64,000 nucleotides of DNA from Halomonas sp. LBP4 (GTDB taxonomy: Bacteria; Pseudomonadota; Gammaproteobacteria; Pseudomonadales; Halomonadaceae): positions 265,761-329,760 of the forward strand of contig NZ_PDOG01000003.1 in assembly GCF_003202205.1 (NCBI RefSeq), in the 5' to 3' direction. A program made the translations under genes and the position numbers. Under the pieces are notes generated by a model. That model did no database searches. It was given only the letters and a program-made list of their open reading frames with translations, and was not told where the DNA came from. Position 1 is the first letter of the stretch; each line of letters begins with the position of its first letter. Positions 35,198 to 46,300 of this stretch are shown one piece after another.

Positions 35198-35632
35198 ATG
35201 CCGATAACAGATTCGATCTCCCTACTATGGCTGAGCTACGGGTTTTTGTCGCTGGTGGTGGTGTTGACCGGTTACCTGGGGCTGGGTTTCCTGCCGCGCT
35301 TGCCACGGCTGGTGATCACCTGGCTGGTAGCCGGGGTGATCTGGATGCCGGCGCGCTTCCGCTTGCCGCTGCTCGAGGAGGGCGAGGTCTATACCGGCTT
35401 CGCGCCGGCGGTGATGGTCGCCGCCGTGGCGTTCCTGGAACGCAACGCCTCGGTGATGGTGCCGGCGCTGCTGCTGCTGGTCGCGGGCGGTCTGGCCGGG
35501 GCCGGGCTCGGGCTGCTGCTCTGGTGGCGGGGGCGTCATCGTCACGACTACGTCGACATGGACGAGGATGACGAGCCCATGCCACCCCGCCGCGGTAGCG
35601 ACGGGGCGCGCCGGGAGCCGATGATCGGCTAA
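35198..35632 (+). CDS. Uncharacterised membrane protein upstream of a vWA gene
   Basis: This is a 144-residue inner-membrane protein with about four hydrophobic segments (LLWLSYGFLSLVVVLTGYLGLG; LPRLVITWLVAGVIWM; GFAPAVMVAAVAFLE; VPALLLLVAGGLAGAGLGLLLWW). The C-terminus is charged and cytoplasmic (HRHDYVDMDEDDEPMPPRRG). I do not recognise the family. It lies 6 bases before the vWA gene and is probably coexpressed. A 7-bp stem (GTGCGTC with GACGCAC, 35164-35181) sits in the short divergent gap upstream. GAGG precedes the ATG. Confidence 0.8.
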   Translation: MPITDSISLLWLSYGFLSLVVVLTGYLGLGFLPRLPRLVITWLVAGVIWMPARFRLPLLEEGEVYTGFAPAVMVAAVAFLERNASVMVPALLLLVAGGLAGAGLGLLLWWRGRHRHDYVDMDEDDEPMPPRRGSDGARREPMIG

Positions 35633-35638
35633 GGAGCC

Positions 35639-37498
35639 ATGATGGCTTGGTGGATGGTGGGCAGGCGCGGACGTCGAGTCCGCGGGCTGCTGGTGGCGGC
35701 CAGCCTGCTGTGGCTGGCGGCGGGGCCAGGCCTGGCCCAGGAGGTCGGGGAACAGCCGGACATCCGGGTGATCATCGATGTCTCGGGCAGCATGAAGGAG
35801 CACGATCCCAACCAGCTCGGCACCAGCGCCCTGGAGCTGCTGGTGTCGCTGCTGCCGGGGGGCGTCAGTGCCGGTGTCTGGACCTTCGGCGAGCGGGTCG
35901 ACAACCCCCTGCCGCTGGGCCGCGTGGATGCCGAATGGCGCCGCCAGGCCCTGGCCCTGGCGCCGGCGCTGGTGGAGTACCAGCAGTTCACCGACATCGA
36001 GGCCGCATTGCGCGAGGCGGCGACCCCCGACCCCAACGGCGGGCGCCATCTGGTACTGCTCACCGATGGCATGATCGACCTGCCGCCGGCCCGCGGGGCC
36101 AAGCCCGGCGTGGATCGTGCCTCGCGGCTGGCGTTGCTCGACGACCTGGCGCCTCGGCTGGCCAGCGAGGGAGTGGCGGTACACGGCGTCGCCTTTTCCG
36201 AGGAAGCCGACCTGGCGCTGGTGGAGCGCCTCTCCCAGCTCACCGGCGGCCTGCCGGCAATGGTCGAGACCCCCGAGAGCCTGCTCGGGGCCTTCCTCGA
36301 CATCTTCGAGCGCATCTTTCCCACCGACCAGGTGCCATTCGAGCAGGGGCGCTTCATCATCGATCCGGACGTCGAGTCCTTTTCGGCACTGCTGTTCCAT
36401 GACCCCGACGGCGAGCCGTTGAGCCTGATCGCCCCCGACGGCACCGTCTATCGTGCCGACGACCGCCCGGAGGGCAGCCACTGGCAGGTGGAACCGCGCT
36501 TCGACCTGATTCGCATCCCCGACCCCCAGCCCGGCGAGTGGCGCCTGGAGGGGGAGGCGGGCGGCGACAGCCGGATCAGTGTGGTCGCGCCGCTGAGGCT
36601 GCATACCGGCGGCCTGCCGGCGACCCTCTACCTCGGTTTCCCGCTGCCGCTGGAGGTCTGGCTCGAACGCGATGGCGAACCGCTCGTCGAGGGGGTCGAC
36701 GAAATCGTCATGGACGTGCAGCTGTACGATGCGGAGGGCAGCGTCCAGGCCGCCGTGCGCCTGGAGGAGCGGGATGGCCGCTTCGTCGGGGTGCTGCCGG
36801 CCCCGGCCCTGACCGGCAACGCCCGGCTGGAGCTGCATGCCGAGGGCGAAGACTTCCATCGCCAGCGCATCCAGGCGGTCAACGTGCTGCCCGCCATCGG
36901 CGCGAGGCACGACCCCCGGGCCGACCGCGTGGTGCTGGCCGCCGAGCATCCGCGTCTCGATCGTGACAACACCGAGCTCTCGGGCGAGCTACAGGGCGAG
37001 ACGCTCGAGGCCGAGGCCGTGGCGCCTCGGCGCTGGCATCTCCCGCTACCCGAACTGGACGACGCCATCAGCCGCCCGCTGCTGCTGACGGCGCGGGTCA
37101 CCCTGGACGGCGAGACCCGGGAGATCCGCCTGCCGCGGCTGCTGCTCAACCCCGACGCCAGCACCGGCCTCGACCTGGCGGACATGGCCGGCCCGACGCT
37201 GGCCGGCGAACGCTTCGACGAGAATCTCGACCCCGACCTGGAGAGGGGGGGCGAGGAGGAGTCGCTCGCTGCCGCCGACCGCTTCGTGGCGCTGGTCAAT
37301 GCCCTGCCGCGCCGTGCCATGGAACTGTGGCAGGAAGGCCGTCCGGGGCTGGAGCGACTGGCCGAGTCCCATGGACGCGACCCGCGGCTCTGGGTGGGGG
37401 TGACGCTGGCCGTGGTGCTGTTGCTGGTGCTGCTGCTGCTGATCAGGCGTCGCCGGCGGTGGCGGCGGGTCGTGCATCGGGAGGAGCCTCATGTGTGA
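35639..37498 (+). CDS. Membrane-anchored vWA-domain protein (TIGR03503-like)
   Basis: This is a 619-residue exported protein. The N-terminal signal (GLLVAASLLWLAAGPGLAQ) is followed by a vWA domain at about residues 38-225 with an intact MIDAS: DVSGSM, a Thr in FTDIEAALREAA and the Asp of LLTDGMIDLPP. A long beta-rich periplasmic part follows. One C-terminal membrane helix (WVGVTLAVVLLLVLLLLIRRRRRW) ends in a short basic tail. The layout matches a conserved gammaproteobacterial group of unknown role. The next gene starts 8 bases before its stop, so the two are coupled. Confidence 0.85.
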   Translation: MMAWWMVGRRGRRVRGLLVAASLLWLAAGPGLAQEVGEQPDIRVIIDVSGSMKEHDPNQLGTSALELLVSLLPGGVSAGVWTFGERVDNPLPLGRVDAEWRRQALALAPALVEYQQFTDIEAALREAATPDPNGGRHLVLLTDGMIDLPPARGAKPGVDRASRLALLDDLAPRLASEGVAVHGVAFSEEADLALVERLSQLTGGLPAMVETPESLLGAFLDIFERIFPTDQVPFEQGRFIIDPDVESFSALLFHDPDGEPLSLIAPDGTVYRADDRPEGSHWQVEPRFDLIRIPDPQPGEWRLEGEAGGDSRISVVAPLRLHTGGLPATLYLGFPLPLEVWLERDGEPLVEGVDEIVMDVQLYDAEGSVQAAVRLEERDGRFVGVLPAPALTGNARLELHAEGEDFHRQRIQAVNVLPAIGARHDPRADRVVLAAEHPRLDRDNTELSGELQGETLEAEAVAPRRWHLPLPELDDAISRPLLLTARVTLDGETREIRLPRLLLNPDASTGLDLADMAGPTLAGERFDENLDPDLERGGEEESLAAADRFVALVNALPRRAMELWQEGRPGLERLAESHGRDPRLWVGVTLAVVLLLVLLLLIRRRRRWRRVVHREEPHV

Positions 37499-38282
37499 GC
37501 TGCTGGGCATGAGTGCCAATGTGCCCACCGACATCTGCTTCAGCTTCACCGGCTTCCTGCATCGTGGTGGTGGCACCGGACCGCACCGCGACGGTTGGGG
37601 CATCGCCTTCTACGAGGAGGGCGGATACCGCGATTTCCGCGACCCTCACCCGTCGGTTCGTTCGCCCATCGCCCGGCTGATCTGTGATTACCCGATCAAG
37701 TCGACCATCGTCATCAGCCATATCCGCCAGGCCAACGTGGGCCAGGTGCGCCTGGCCAACACCCACCCCTTCGTACGCGAGATGTGGGGGCGGCCCTGGT
37801 GCTATGCCCACAACGGCCAGCTCACCGGCTGGCAGACGCTGCCGCTGGGTTTCTATCATCCGGTGGGTGACACCGACAGCGAACACGCCTTCTGCTGGCT
37901 GCTGGGCGAACTGCGTCGCCGCTTTCCCGAGCTGCCGGCCGATGACGAGCAGCGCCGGGGGTTGTGGCGCCTGCTCCACCGGCTCTGCGAGCGGTTGCGC
38001 GGGCTCGGCGTCTTCAACCTGCTGCTGGCCGACGGCGACTATCTCTACGCCTTCTGCTCGACCAGGCTGGCCCATATCACCCGGCGCGCGCCCTTCGGCC
38101 GGGCCAACCTCTCGGATGCCGAGCTGACGGTGAACTTCGCCGAACACACCACGCCCGACGACGTCGTCTCGGTGCTCGCCACCGAGCCCTTGACCGACAA
38201 CGAGGACTGGGTGCGCATGGTCCCCGGCGAGCTGCTGGTGTGGAAGGACGGCGAGATCGTGGCCCGTCATGGCCTAGCGTGA
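37491..38282 (+). CDS. yafJ: YafJ-type class II glutamine amidotransferase
   Basis: This is a 263-residue Ntn-hydrolase. The catalytic Cys is residue 2 (MCELLGMSAN), exposed after Met removal. The family pattern continues with FLHRGGGTGPHRDGWGIAFY, HIRQANVGQVRLANTHPF, WCYAHNGQL and PVGDTDSEHAFCWLL. It has the amidotransferase domain alone; the partner that would receive ammonia is unknown. GGAGG precedes the ATG, and the start overlaps the vWA gene. Confidence 0.93.
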   Translation: MCELLGMSANVPTDICFSFTGFLHRGGGTGPHRDGWGIAFYEEGGYRDFRDPHPSVRSPIARLICDYPIKSTIVISHIRQANVGQVRLANTHPFVREMWGRPWCYAHNGQLTGWQTLPLGFYHPVGDTDSEHAFCWLLGELRRRFPELPADDEQRRGLWRLLHRLCERLRGLGVFNLLLADGDYLYAFCSTRLAHITRRAPFGRANLSDAELTVNFAEHTTPDDVVSVLATEPLTDNEDWVRMVPGELLVWKDGEIVARHGLA

Positions 38283-38364
38283 AAAGCCGCGACTTGCCAG
38301 GCGTAAGAGCCTGGGCCAGCTTGAAGCCTGTGAGAGGGCGCCTTGCAGGACGGTGTATCGCGAG

Positions 38365-38378
38365 CAAACGATAGTTTT
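38365..38378. promoter_or_regulatory. Possible PsrA-like operator before the acyl-CoA ligase
   Basis: CAAAC-GATA-GTTTT closely matches the described PsrA site (G/C)AAAC-N2-4-GTTT(G/C), with only the last base off. It continues into AATCGTTCGTTTT, giving a larger inverted repeat AACGAT/ATCGTT. It lies about 92 bases upstream of a fatty-acid activation gene, where PsrA sites would be expected. Binding is inferred. Confidence 0.4.
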
Positions 38379-38469
38379 AATCGTTCGTTTTACAGCGATG
38401 CCGTGGCGGTATATCGTAGGAAAACAACAACCGTCGCACGCCGTCGACGATACCGAGGAGATCGCGTCC

Positions 38470-40146
<1,677 letters not shown>

Positions 40147-40309
40147 GTCGTCGGCCGCATCGATAGGCTGACGGTGGCGACCCCATAGCCAATACCAATG
40201 GCCCGGATTAGGCGTCGCGTGGTACACGGCGTTACAATGAACTGCCCGTTCCGGCTGCCGGAGCGGGTTGTGTCTTTGCTCTCACTTATCGGAGTCGATC
40301 GAGCCCAAC

Positions 40310-43300
40310 GTGACCACCGCTATCCGTCCGCTAGACCCCGCGACACGCTCTGCCACCGATGAACTCCAGGCCCTGCGCCGGGGGCTCGATGACGCCATGC
40401 TGCGCGATGTCCCCACCCTGGACAAGCGCCTGCACGGCCTCGCCCGGCGGCTGAAGGAGGGCAAGCCGGTGGACCGCGGGTTCGGCCAGGTGCGCGAAGC
40501 GCTGGAGCGCTCGCAGCGGACGGCGGCCCGCCGCGCCACCATCCCGGTAACCCTCGAGTACCCCGAGGCGTTGCCGGTGGCCGAGCGCCGCGACGAGATC
40601 CTCGCGGCGCTGCGTGACCACCAGGTGGTGGTGGTGGCCGGCGAGACCGGCTCCGGCAAGACCACCCAGCTGCCCAAGCTCTGCCTGGAGCTGGGCCTGG
40701 GGCGGCGCGGGCTGATCGGCCACACCCAGCCCCGGCGCCTGGCGGCCCGCTCGGTGGCCGCGCGCCTGGCCGAGGAGATGCGGGTGTCGCTGGGCGAGCA
40801 GGTGGGCTACCAGGTGCGTTTCACCGACCAGACCGGCGACGACACCCTGGTCAAGCTGATGACCGACGGCATCCTGCTGGCGGAGACCCGCCACGACCCG
40901 GACCTGCGCCGCTACGACACGCTCATCATCGACGAGGCCCACGAGCGCAGCCTCAACATCGATTTCCTGCTCGGCTACCTCAAGCGGCTGCTGGTGCGCC
41001 GCCCCGACCTCAAGGTGATCATCACCTCGGCGACCATCGACGTGGAGCGCTTCTCCGCGCACTTCGCCCTGCCGGGCCCCGACGGCACGCCGCGGCCGGC
41101 GCCGGTGGTGGAGGTCTCCGGACGCACCTGGCCGGTGGAGGTGCGCTATCGTCCGCTGGTGCGCGAGGCCGACGACGAGGAGGACCGCACCCTGCAGGAG
41201 GGCATCCTCCACGCCGTGGAGGAGATCGCGGCCGTCGAGCGCGAGAAGCGCTGGTTCCACGGCCCGCGGGACATCCTGGTGTTCCTGCCCGGCGAGCGCG
41301 AGATTCGCGAGACCGCCGACACCCTGCGCCGTGCCGACCTCAAGGGCACCGAGATCCTGCCGCTCTATGCGCGGCTCTCCAACGCCGAGCAGAACCGCGT
41401 CTTCGCGCCCCATGCCGGCCGGCGCATCGTGCTGGCCACCAACGTGGCCGAGACCTCGCTCACCGTGCCCGGCATCCGCTACGTCATCGACCCGGGCCTG
41501 GTGCGCATCAGCCGCTACAGCTACCGCGCCAAGATCCAGCGCCTGCCGGTGGAACCGGTCAGCCAGGCCAGTGCCGACCAGCGCAAGGGCCGCTGCGGGC
41601 GCATTGCCGAGGGGGTGTGCATTCGTCTCTATGACGAGGAGGACTTTCTTGCCCGGCCCGCGTTCACCGACCCCGAGATTCGCCGCACCAACCTGGCGTC
41701 AGTGATCCTGTCGATGCTGTCGCTCCGGCTCGGCGACATCGAGGACTTTCCCTTCGTCGACCCGCCCGACTCGCGCTTCGTCACCGACGGCTTCCGCCTG
41801 CTGTTCGAACTCGGGGCGGTGGACGCCGGCAATCGCCTGACCCCGATCGGCCGCAAGCTGGCCCGGTTGCCCATCGACCCGCGCCTGGCGCGCATGGTGC
41901 TGGCCGGGGCCGAGCAGGGCGGCCTGCGCGAGGTACTGATCGTGGTCTCGGCGCTGGCGGTGCAGGACCCCCGCGACCGCCCGGCGGACAAACGTGAGGC
42001 CGCCGACCAGGCGCACCGCCGCTGGCACGATCCCGACTCCGACTTCGTCGCCCTGCTCAACCTCTGGCACGGCTTCGAGGCCGCCCGCGACGAACTCTCC
42101 GGCAACCGCCTGCGGCGCTGGTGCCGCGACCACTACCTCAACTACCTGCGCCTGCGCGAGTGGCACGACACCTTCCGCCAGCTGCGCCAGCTGCTGCGCG
42201 ACATGGAGATCGAGGTGCCGCCGCCGGCGCCCCGCCCCGAGTCCAGCAGCGGGGACGAGGACGAGCAGGCGGTACGCCAGGCCCGCCGCGAGAGCGCCGT
42301 ACGGATGCACCAGGCGCTGCTCACCGGGCTGCTCTCGCACCTGGGGCTGCTCACGGAGAATCGCGAGTACCTGGGCGCCCGCAACCGCAAGTTCTTCATC
42401 CATCCGGGGTCGGGCCTGGCGAAGAAGTCGCCCAAGTGGTTGATGGCCTTCGAGCTGGTCGAGACCTCCAAGCTCTTCGCCCGCACCGTGGCGAGGATCG
42501 ACCCCCGGTGGATCGAGCCGCTGGCCGGCCACCTGGTCAAGCGCTCCTACAGCGAGCCCCGTTGGGAGATGAAGCGGGCGCAGGTGGTGGCCAGCGAGCA
42601 GGTGACCCTGTTCGGCCTCCCCATCGTCGCCGGGCGCAAGGTGCACTACGGGCCCATCGCCCCGCAGGAGTCACGGGAGCTCTTCATCCGCCGGGCGCTG
42701 GTCGAGGGCGAGTTCCGCACCCGGGGCGAGTTCTTCGCCCATAACCGGGCCCTGATCGAGGAGGTCGAGGACCTCGAGGACCGTGCCAGGCGCCGCGACA
42801 TCCTGGTCGACGAGGAGACGCTGTTCGCCTTCTATGACGAGCGCATCCCGGAGGACATCCACAACGGCAAGGGCTTCGAGGCCTGGCGCAAGCGGGCCGA
42901 GGCCGAGGAGCCCGATATCCTCAAGTTCGACCGCGCCGCCCTGCTGGCCCGCGAGGCCGAGGAGGTCACCGAGGCGCAGTATCCCGACGAACTGTCGCTC
43001 AACGGGGTGCGCTATCCGCTCTCCTATCACTTCGAGCCCGGCGCCCCCGACGATGGCGTGACGCTGACCGTGCCGGCGGCGATGCTGCCTCAGCTGCCGC
43101 TGGCACGCCTCGAGTGGCTGGTGCCGGGCCTGCTGCGCGAGAAGTGCATCGCGCTGATGAAGTCGTTGCCCAAGGCGGTTCGCCGCCAGGTGGTGCCGAT
43201 CCCCGACTGGGTCGATGCGGCCCTCGAGACCCTCGTTCCCGATGACGCGCCGCTCACCGAGGCCCTGGGCGAGTTCCTGCGCCGCCGTACCGGCGTGCGC

Positions 43301-44341
43301 GTGCATCCCGATGACTGGCAGCTCGATGCCCTGGAGCCGCACCTGGTGATGAACCTCCGGGTGGTCGACCACGAGGGACGCGAGCTCGGCCAGGGGCGCG
43401 ATGCCCGGGCGCTGGAGCGGCGCTTCGAGGAGGCGGCGGGGCAGGGCGCCCGGGCGCTGACCGAGGAGGCCAGGCTCGAGGCGCCGGTCGACGAGCTGCC
43501 CGAGGCGGCGCTGCCGGCGTCCCGGGTCACCACCCAGGCCGGTATTCGCGTCGAGGCCTACCCGGCCCTGGTGCCCGACGGCGAGCGTTTCCGGGTCGAG
43601 CTCTTCGACCACCCCGACAAGGCCGAGGAGGCCCACCGCGCTGGCGTGGTGCGCCTGGCGATGCGCCGCCTGCCCGACCAGGCGCGCGCCATCGAGCGGC
43701 TCAAGGGCCTCGATACCTGTGCGCTGCTGTTCGCCAAGGTGGGCAGCAAGCGTCAGCTCAGCGAGGACGTCGTCACGGCGGTGTTCCGCCAGGTGGTGGC
43801 GGTGGCGCCGCTGCCTCGCTCGGCGGCCGAGCTCGAGGCACGCCTCGACGAGACCCGGGACGAACTGCTGCCCCGGGCCGAGGCACGACTGGCCACGCTG
43901 GAGGCGGCGCTGAAGGGGCACCTGGCGGTGACCAAGGCGTTGAAGGGCAACCTGAACCTGGCACTTGCGCTGGTATACAGTGATCTCAAGGCACAGATGC
44001 AGCGGCTGGTGCATCCCGGTTTCGTCGGCGAGGCGGGGGAGTGGCTCGAGGAGTATCCTCGCTACATGGAGGCGGCGCTGATCCGTCTGGAGAAGGCCCC
44101 CCGGGAACGCATGCGCGACCAGATGCACATGCAGGAGCTCCAGGCATTCGAACAGCGCCTGGCCGCCCGCCGCGAGAGCGAGCGCCGCGGCGGCATCGAT
44201 AACCCGGCACTGGTGGAGTTCGGCTGGTGGATCGAGGAGCTGCGGGTCTCGCTCTTCGCCCAGCAGCTGGGCACGAAGTTTCCGGTCTCGGTCAAGCGTC
44301 TCGAGAAGCGCTGGGCGGAACTCACAGGGAGAACAGCATGA
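40310..44341 (+). CDS. hrpA: ATP-dependent RNA helicase HrpA
   Basis: This is a DEAH-box RNA helicase implicated in mRNA processing and ribosome rescue. It has about 1343 residues from GTG 40310; E. coli HrpA has 1300. Motif I is GETGSGKTTQLP, then TQPRRLAARSVA, the DEAH box (IIDEAHERSLN), motif III TSATID, ATNVAETSLTVPG and the QRKGRCGR motif VI. The large C-terminal DUF3418 region is present. The start is uncertain: the upstream TTG at 40268 and this GTG both have weak sites. Its stop overlaps the ATG of the FabH-like gene (ATGA). Confidence 0.95.
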   Translation: MTTAIRPLDPATRSATDELQALRRGLDDAMLRDVPTLDKRLHGLARRLKEGKPVDRGFGQVREALERSQRTAARRATIPVTLEYPEALPVAERRDEILAALRDHQVVVVAGETGSGKTTQLPKLCLELGLGRRGLIGHTQPRRLAARSVAARLAEEMRVSLGEQVGYQVRFTDQTGDDTLVKLMTDGILLAETRHDPDLRRYDTLIIDEAHERSLNIDFLLGYLKRLLVRRPDLKVIITSATIDVERFSAHFALPGPDGTPRPAPVVEVSGRTWPVEVRYRPLVREADDEEDRTLQEGILHAVEEIAAVEREKRWFHGPRDILVFLPGEREIRETADTLRRADLKGTEILPLYARLSNAEQNRVFAPHAGRRIVLATNVAETSLTVPGIRYVIDPGLVRISRYSYRAKIQRLPVEPVSQASADQRKGRCGRIAEGVCIRLYDEEDFLARPAFTDPEIRRTNLASVILSMLSLRLGDIEDFPFVDPPDSRFVTDGFRLLFELGAVDAGNRLTPIGRKLARLPIDPRLARMVLAGAEQGGLREVLIVVSALAVQDPRDRPADKREAADQAHRRWHDPDSDFVALLNLWHGFEAARDELSGNRLRRWCRDHYLNYLRLREWHDTFRQLRQLLRDMEIEVPPPAPRPESSSGDEDEQAVRQARRESAVRMHQALLTGLLSHLGLLTENREYLGARNRKFFIHPGSGLAKKSPKWLMAFELVETSKLFARTVARIDPRWIEPLAGHLVKRSYSEPRWEMKRAQVVASEQVTLFGLPIVAGRKVHYGPIAPQESRELFIRRALVEGEFRTRGEFFAHNRALIEEVEDLEDRARRRDILVDEETLFAFYDERIPEDIHNGKGFEAWRKRAEAEEPDILKFDRAALLAREAEEVTEAQYPDELSLNGVRYPLSYHFEPGAPDDGVTLTVPAAMLPQLPLARLEWLVPGLLREKCIALMKSLPKAVRRQVVPIPDWVDAALETLVPDDAPLTEALGEFLRRRTGVRVHPDDWQLDALEPHLVMNLRVVDHEGRELGQGRDARALERRFEEAAGQGARALTEEARLEAPVDELPEAALPASRVTTQAGIRVEAYPALVPDGERFRVELFDHPDKAEEAHRAGVVRLAMRRLPDQARAIERLKGLDTCALLFAKVGSKRQLSEDVVTAVFRQVVAVAPLPRSAAELEARLDETRDELLPRAEARLATLEAALKGHLAVTKALKGNLNLALALVYSDLKAQMQRLVHPGFVGEAGEWLEEYPRYMEAALIRLEKAPRERMRDQMHMQELQAFEQRLAARRESERRGGIDNPALVEFGWWIEELRVSLFAQQLGTKFPVSVKRLEKRWAELTGRTA

Positions 44342-45498
44342 CCCAGGTGGTGATCACCGGCACCGGCCTCTTCACACCGGAGCATGCCGTCGACAATGAT
44401 GCCCTGGTGGCCGCGTTCAATGCGTGGGTGGAGGCGGAGAACGCCCGCCGGGCCGAGGCGGGCGTCGAAGAGCGCCTCGACTATTCGAGCAGCGACTTCA
44501 TCGTCAAGGCGTCGGGCATTCTCAATCGCTACGTGCTCGATGCCGAGGGCATCCTCGATCCCGAGCGGATGCGCCCGCGCCTGCCCCGGCGCAGCAACGA
44601 CGAACTCTCGATCCAGGGCGAGATGGGCGTCGCGGCCGCCGGCGAGGCGCTGGAAGCGGCTGGCGTGGCCGCCGCCGACATCGACCTGGTGATCGTCGCC
44701 TGCTCGAACCTCGAGCGCCCCTATCCGGCGGTGTCGGTGGAGTTGCAGGCGGCGCTCGGTGCCGGAGGCTACGCCTTCGACATGAACGTGGCCTGCAGTT
44801 CGGCGACCTTCGCCATCGAGACCGCGGCCAATGCGATCCGTGTCGGCAACGCGAGCCGGGCCCTGGTGGTCAGCCCGGAGATCTGCTCGGCGCACCTCAA
44901 CTTCCGCGACCGCGACAGCCACTTCATCTTCGGCGATGCCTGCACCGCCATCGTGCTGGAGAGTGACGAGCTGGCCACCGCCGAGAGCGGCTTCGAGATC
45001 CTCGGCACCCGTCTGGTGACGCGCTTTTCCAATGCCATCCGCAACAACGCCGGTTTCCTCGATCGAGTCACCGACAGCGATCCCCAGGCGCCGGACAAGC
45101 TGTTCGTCCAGGAGGGCAGGCGGGTGTTCAAGGAGGTCTGCCCCCTGGTGGCGGCCCTGATCACCGACCACCTGGCAAGTCTCGAACTCGCGGGTGACGA
45201 CCTCGCGCGGCTGTGGCTGCACCAGGCCAACCGCCACATGAACGACCTGATCGCCCGGCGCGTGCTCGGCCACGATCCGGGGCCCGGGCAGGCCCCGATC
45301 ATTCTCGACCGCTATGCCAACACCAGCTCGGCTGGCTCCATCATCGCCTTCCACCTGCACCGCCAGGATCTTGCCCCTGGCGCCGTCGGTGTGGTCTGCT
45401 CCTTTGGCGCGGGCTACAGTGCCGGCAGCGTGGTGGTGCGTCGCCAAAGCGGGCATGGGGTGATCGAGCAACGGCACGGCCAGGGAGGGAGCAGGTGA
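44338..45498 (+). CDS. FabH-like beta-ketoacyl-ACP synthase III
   Basis: This is a thiolase-fold condensing enzyme of 386 residues. The catalytic triad is visible: Cys in MNVACSSATFAIE, His in LWLHQANRHMND and Asn in DRYANTSSAGSI. It is longer than housekeeping FabH (about 317 residues) and carries an insertion near residues 25-60 (EAENARRAEAGVEERLDYSSSDF). It therefore belongs to the FabH-related group whose substrate range may differ. GGGAG precedes the ATG, and it is coupled to hrpA upstream and to mlaA downstream (TGATG overlap). The link to mlaA suggests an envelope-lipid setting, by context only. Confidence 0.87.
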   Translation: MTQVVITGTGLFTPEHAVDNDALVAAFNAWVEAENARRAEAGVEERLDYSSSDFIVKASGILNRYVLDAEGILDPERMRPRLPRRSNDELSIQGEMGVAAAGEALEAAGVAAADIDLVIVACSNLERPYPAVSVELQAALGAGGYAFDMNVACSSATFAIETAANAIRVGNASRALVVSPEICSAHLNFRDRDSHFIFGDACTAIVLESDELATAESGFEILGTRLVTRFSNAIRNNAGFLDRVTDSDPQAPDKLFVQEGRRVFKEVCPLVAALITDHLASLELAGDDLARLWLHQANRHMNDLIARRVLGHDPGPGQAPIILDRYANTSSAGSIIAFHLHRQDLAPGAVGVVCSFGAGYSAGSVVVRRQSGHGVIEQRHGQGGSR

Positions 45499-46289
45499 TG
45501 CGCTACGCGGAGAGAACGCGGCGAGTGGGCACAGTGGGGCGCGGCCTGGCGGCGCTGCTGGCGGTGGCGCTGCTGACCGGGTGTGCCAGCACCGCTGCGG
45601 TGGAGGAGCGCCATCCCGATGACCCCTGGGAGGGGTTCAATCGCCGGGTGTTCGCCTTCAACGACGCCCTGGACCGGGCGGTGCTGAAGCCGGTGGCACG
45701 GGGTTATCGCACCGTGACGCCACAGCCGCTACAGACGGGGGTGGGCAACTTCTTCTCCAACCTCGGCGAGATCCGCACCGCCCTCAACAGTGTGCTGCAG
45801 GGCAAGCCGGGCAATGCCGGCATCGCCTCCTCGCGCTTCCTGATCAACACCACCCTGGGCATCGGCGGCCTGTGGGACTACGCCACCCAGATGGAGATCA
45901 CCGGCCGCGAGGAGGACTTCGGCCAGACCCTCGGGGTCTGGGGCCTGGGCGAAGGGGCCTATCTGGTGCTGCCTCTCCTCGGGCCGAGTACCGTGCGTGA
46001 TACTGCCGGTCTGCCGCTGGACACGTACACTTATCCCCTCGCCTATGTGGAGGACGACAAGGTGCGCTTCGGGCTGACCGGATTGAGGGTGGTGGATACA
46101 CGGGCCGGCCTGCTGGATCAGGAAGAGCTGATCCGTGGTGATCGCTATAGCTTCATCCGCGATGCCTGGCTGCAGCGGCGGCGTTTCGAGGTCAGCGACG
46201 GCGAACTGGGCGAAGATCCCTTCGCCACCGACGAGTACGACTTCGAGTTCGATGATACGGATTTCGACGACGGCGATTTCGCCGATTGA
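45498..46289 (+). CDS. mlaA: Outer-membrane lipid-asymmetry lipoprotein MlaA/VacJ
   Basis: MlaA removes phospholipids from the outer leaflet and passes them to MlaC. It has 263 residues. The lipoprotein signal ends LLTGC (Cys at about residue 27). The family signature is HPDDPWEGFNRRVFAFNDALDRAVLKPVARGYR in pieces, then NFFSNLGEIRTALNSVLQGK and GEGAYLVLPLLGPSTVRD. The C-terminus is strikingly acidic (EYDFEFDDTDFDDGDFAD), which is common for exported proteins of halophiles. The start overlaps the stop of the FabH-like gene, with GGGAGG upstream. Confidence 0.95.
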   Translation: MRYAERTRRVGTVGRGLAALLAVALLTGCASTAAVEERHPDDPWEGFNRRVFAFNDALDRAVLKPVARGYRTVTPQPLQTGVGNFFSNLGEIRTALNSVLQGKPGNAGIASSRFLINTTLGIGGLWDYATQMEITGREEDFGQTLGVWGLGEGAYLVLPLLGPSTVRDTAGLPLDTYTYPLAYVEDDKVRFGLTGLRVVDTRAGLLDQEELIRGDRYSFIRDAWLQRRRFEVSDGELGEDPFATDEYDFEFDDTDFDDGDFAD

Positions 46290-46300
46290 GGAACCCCGGC

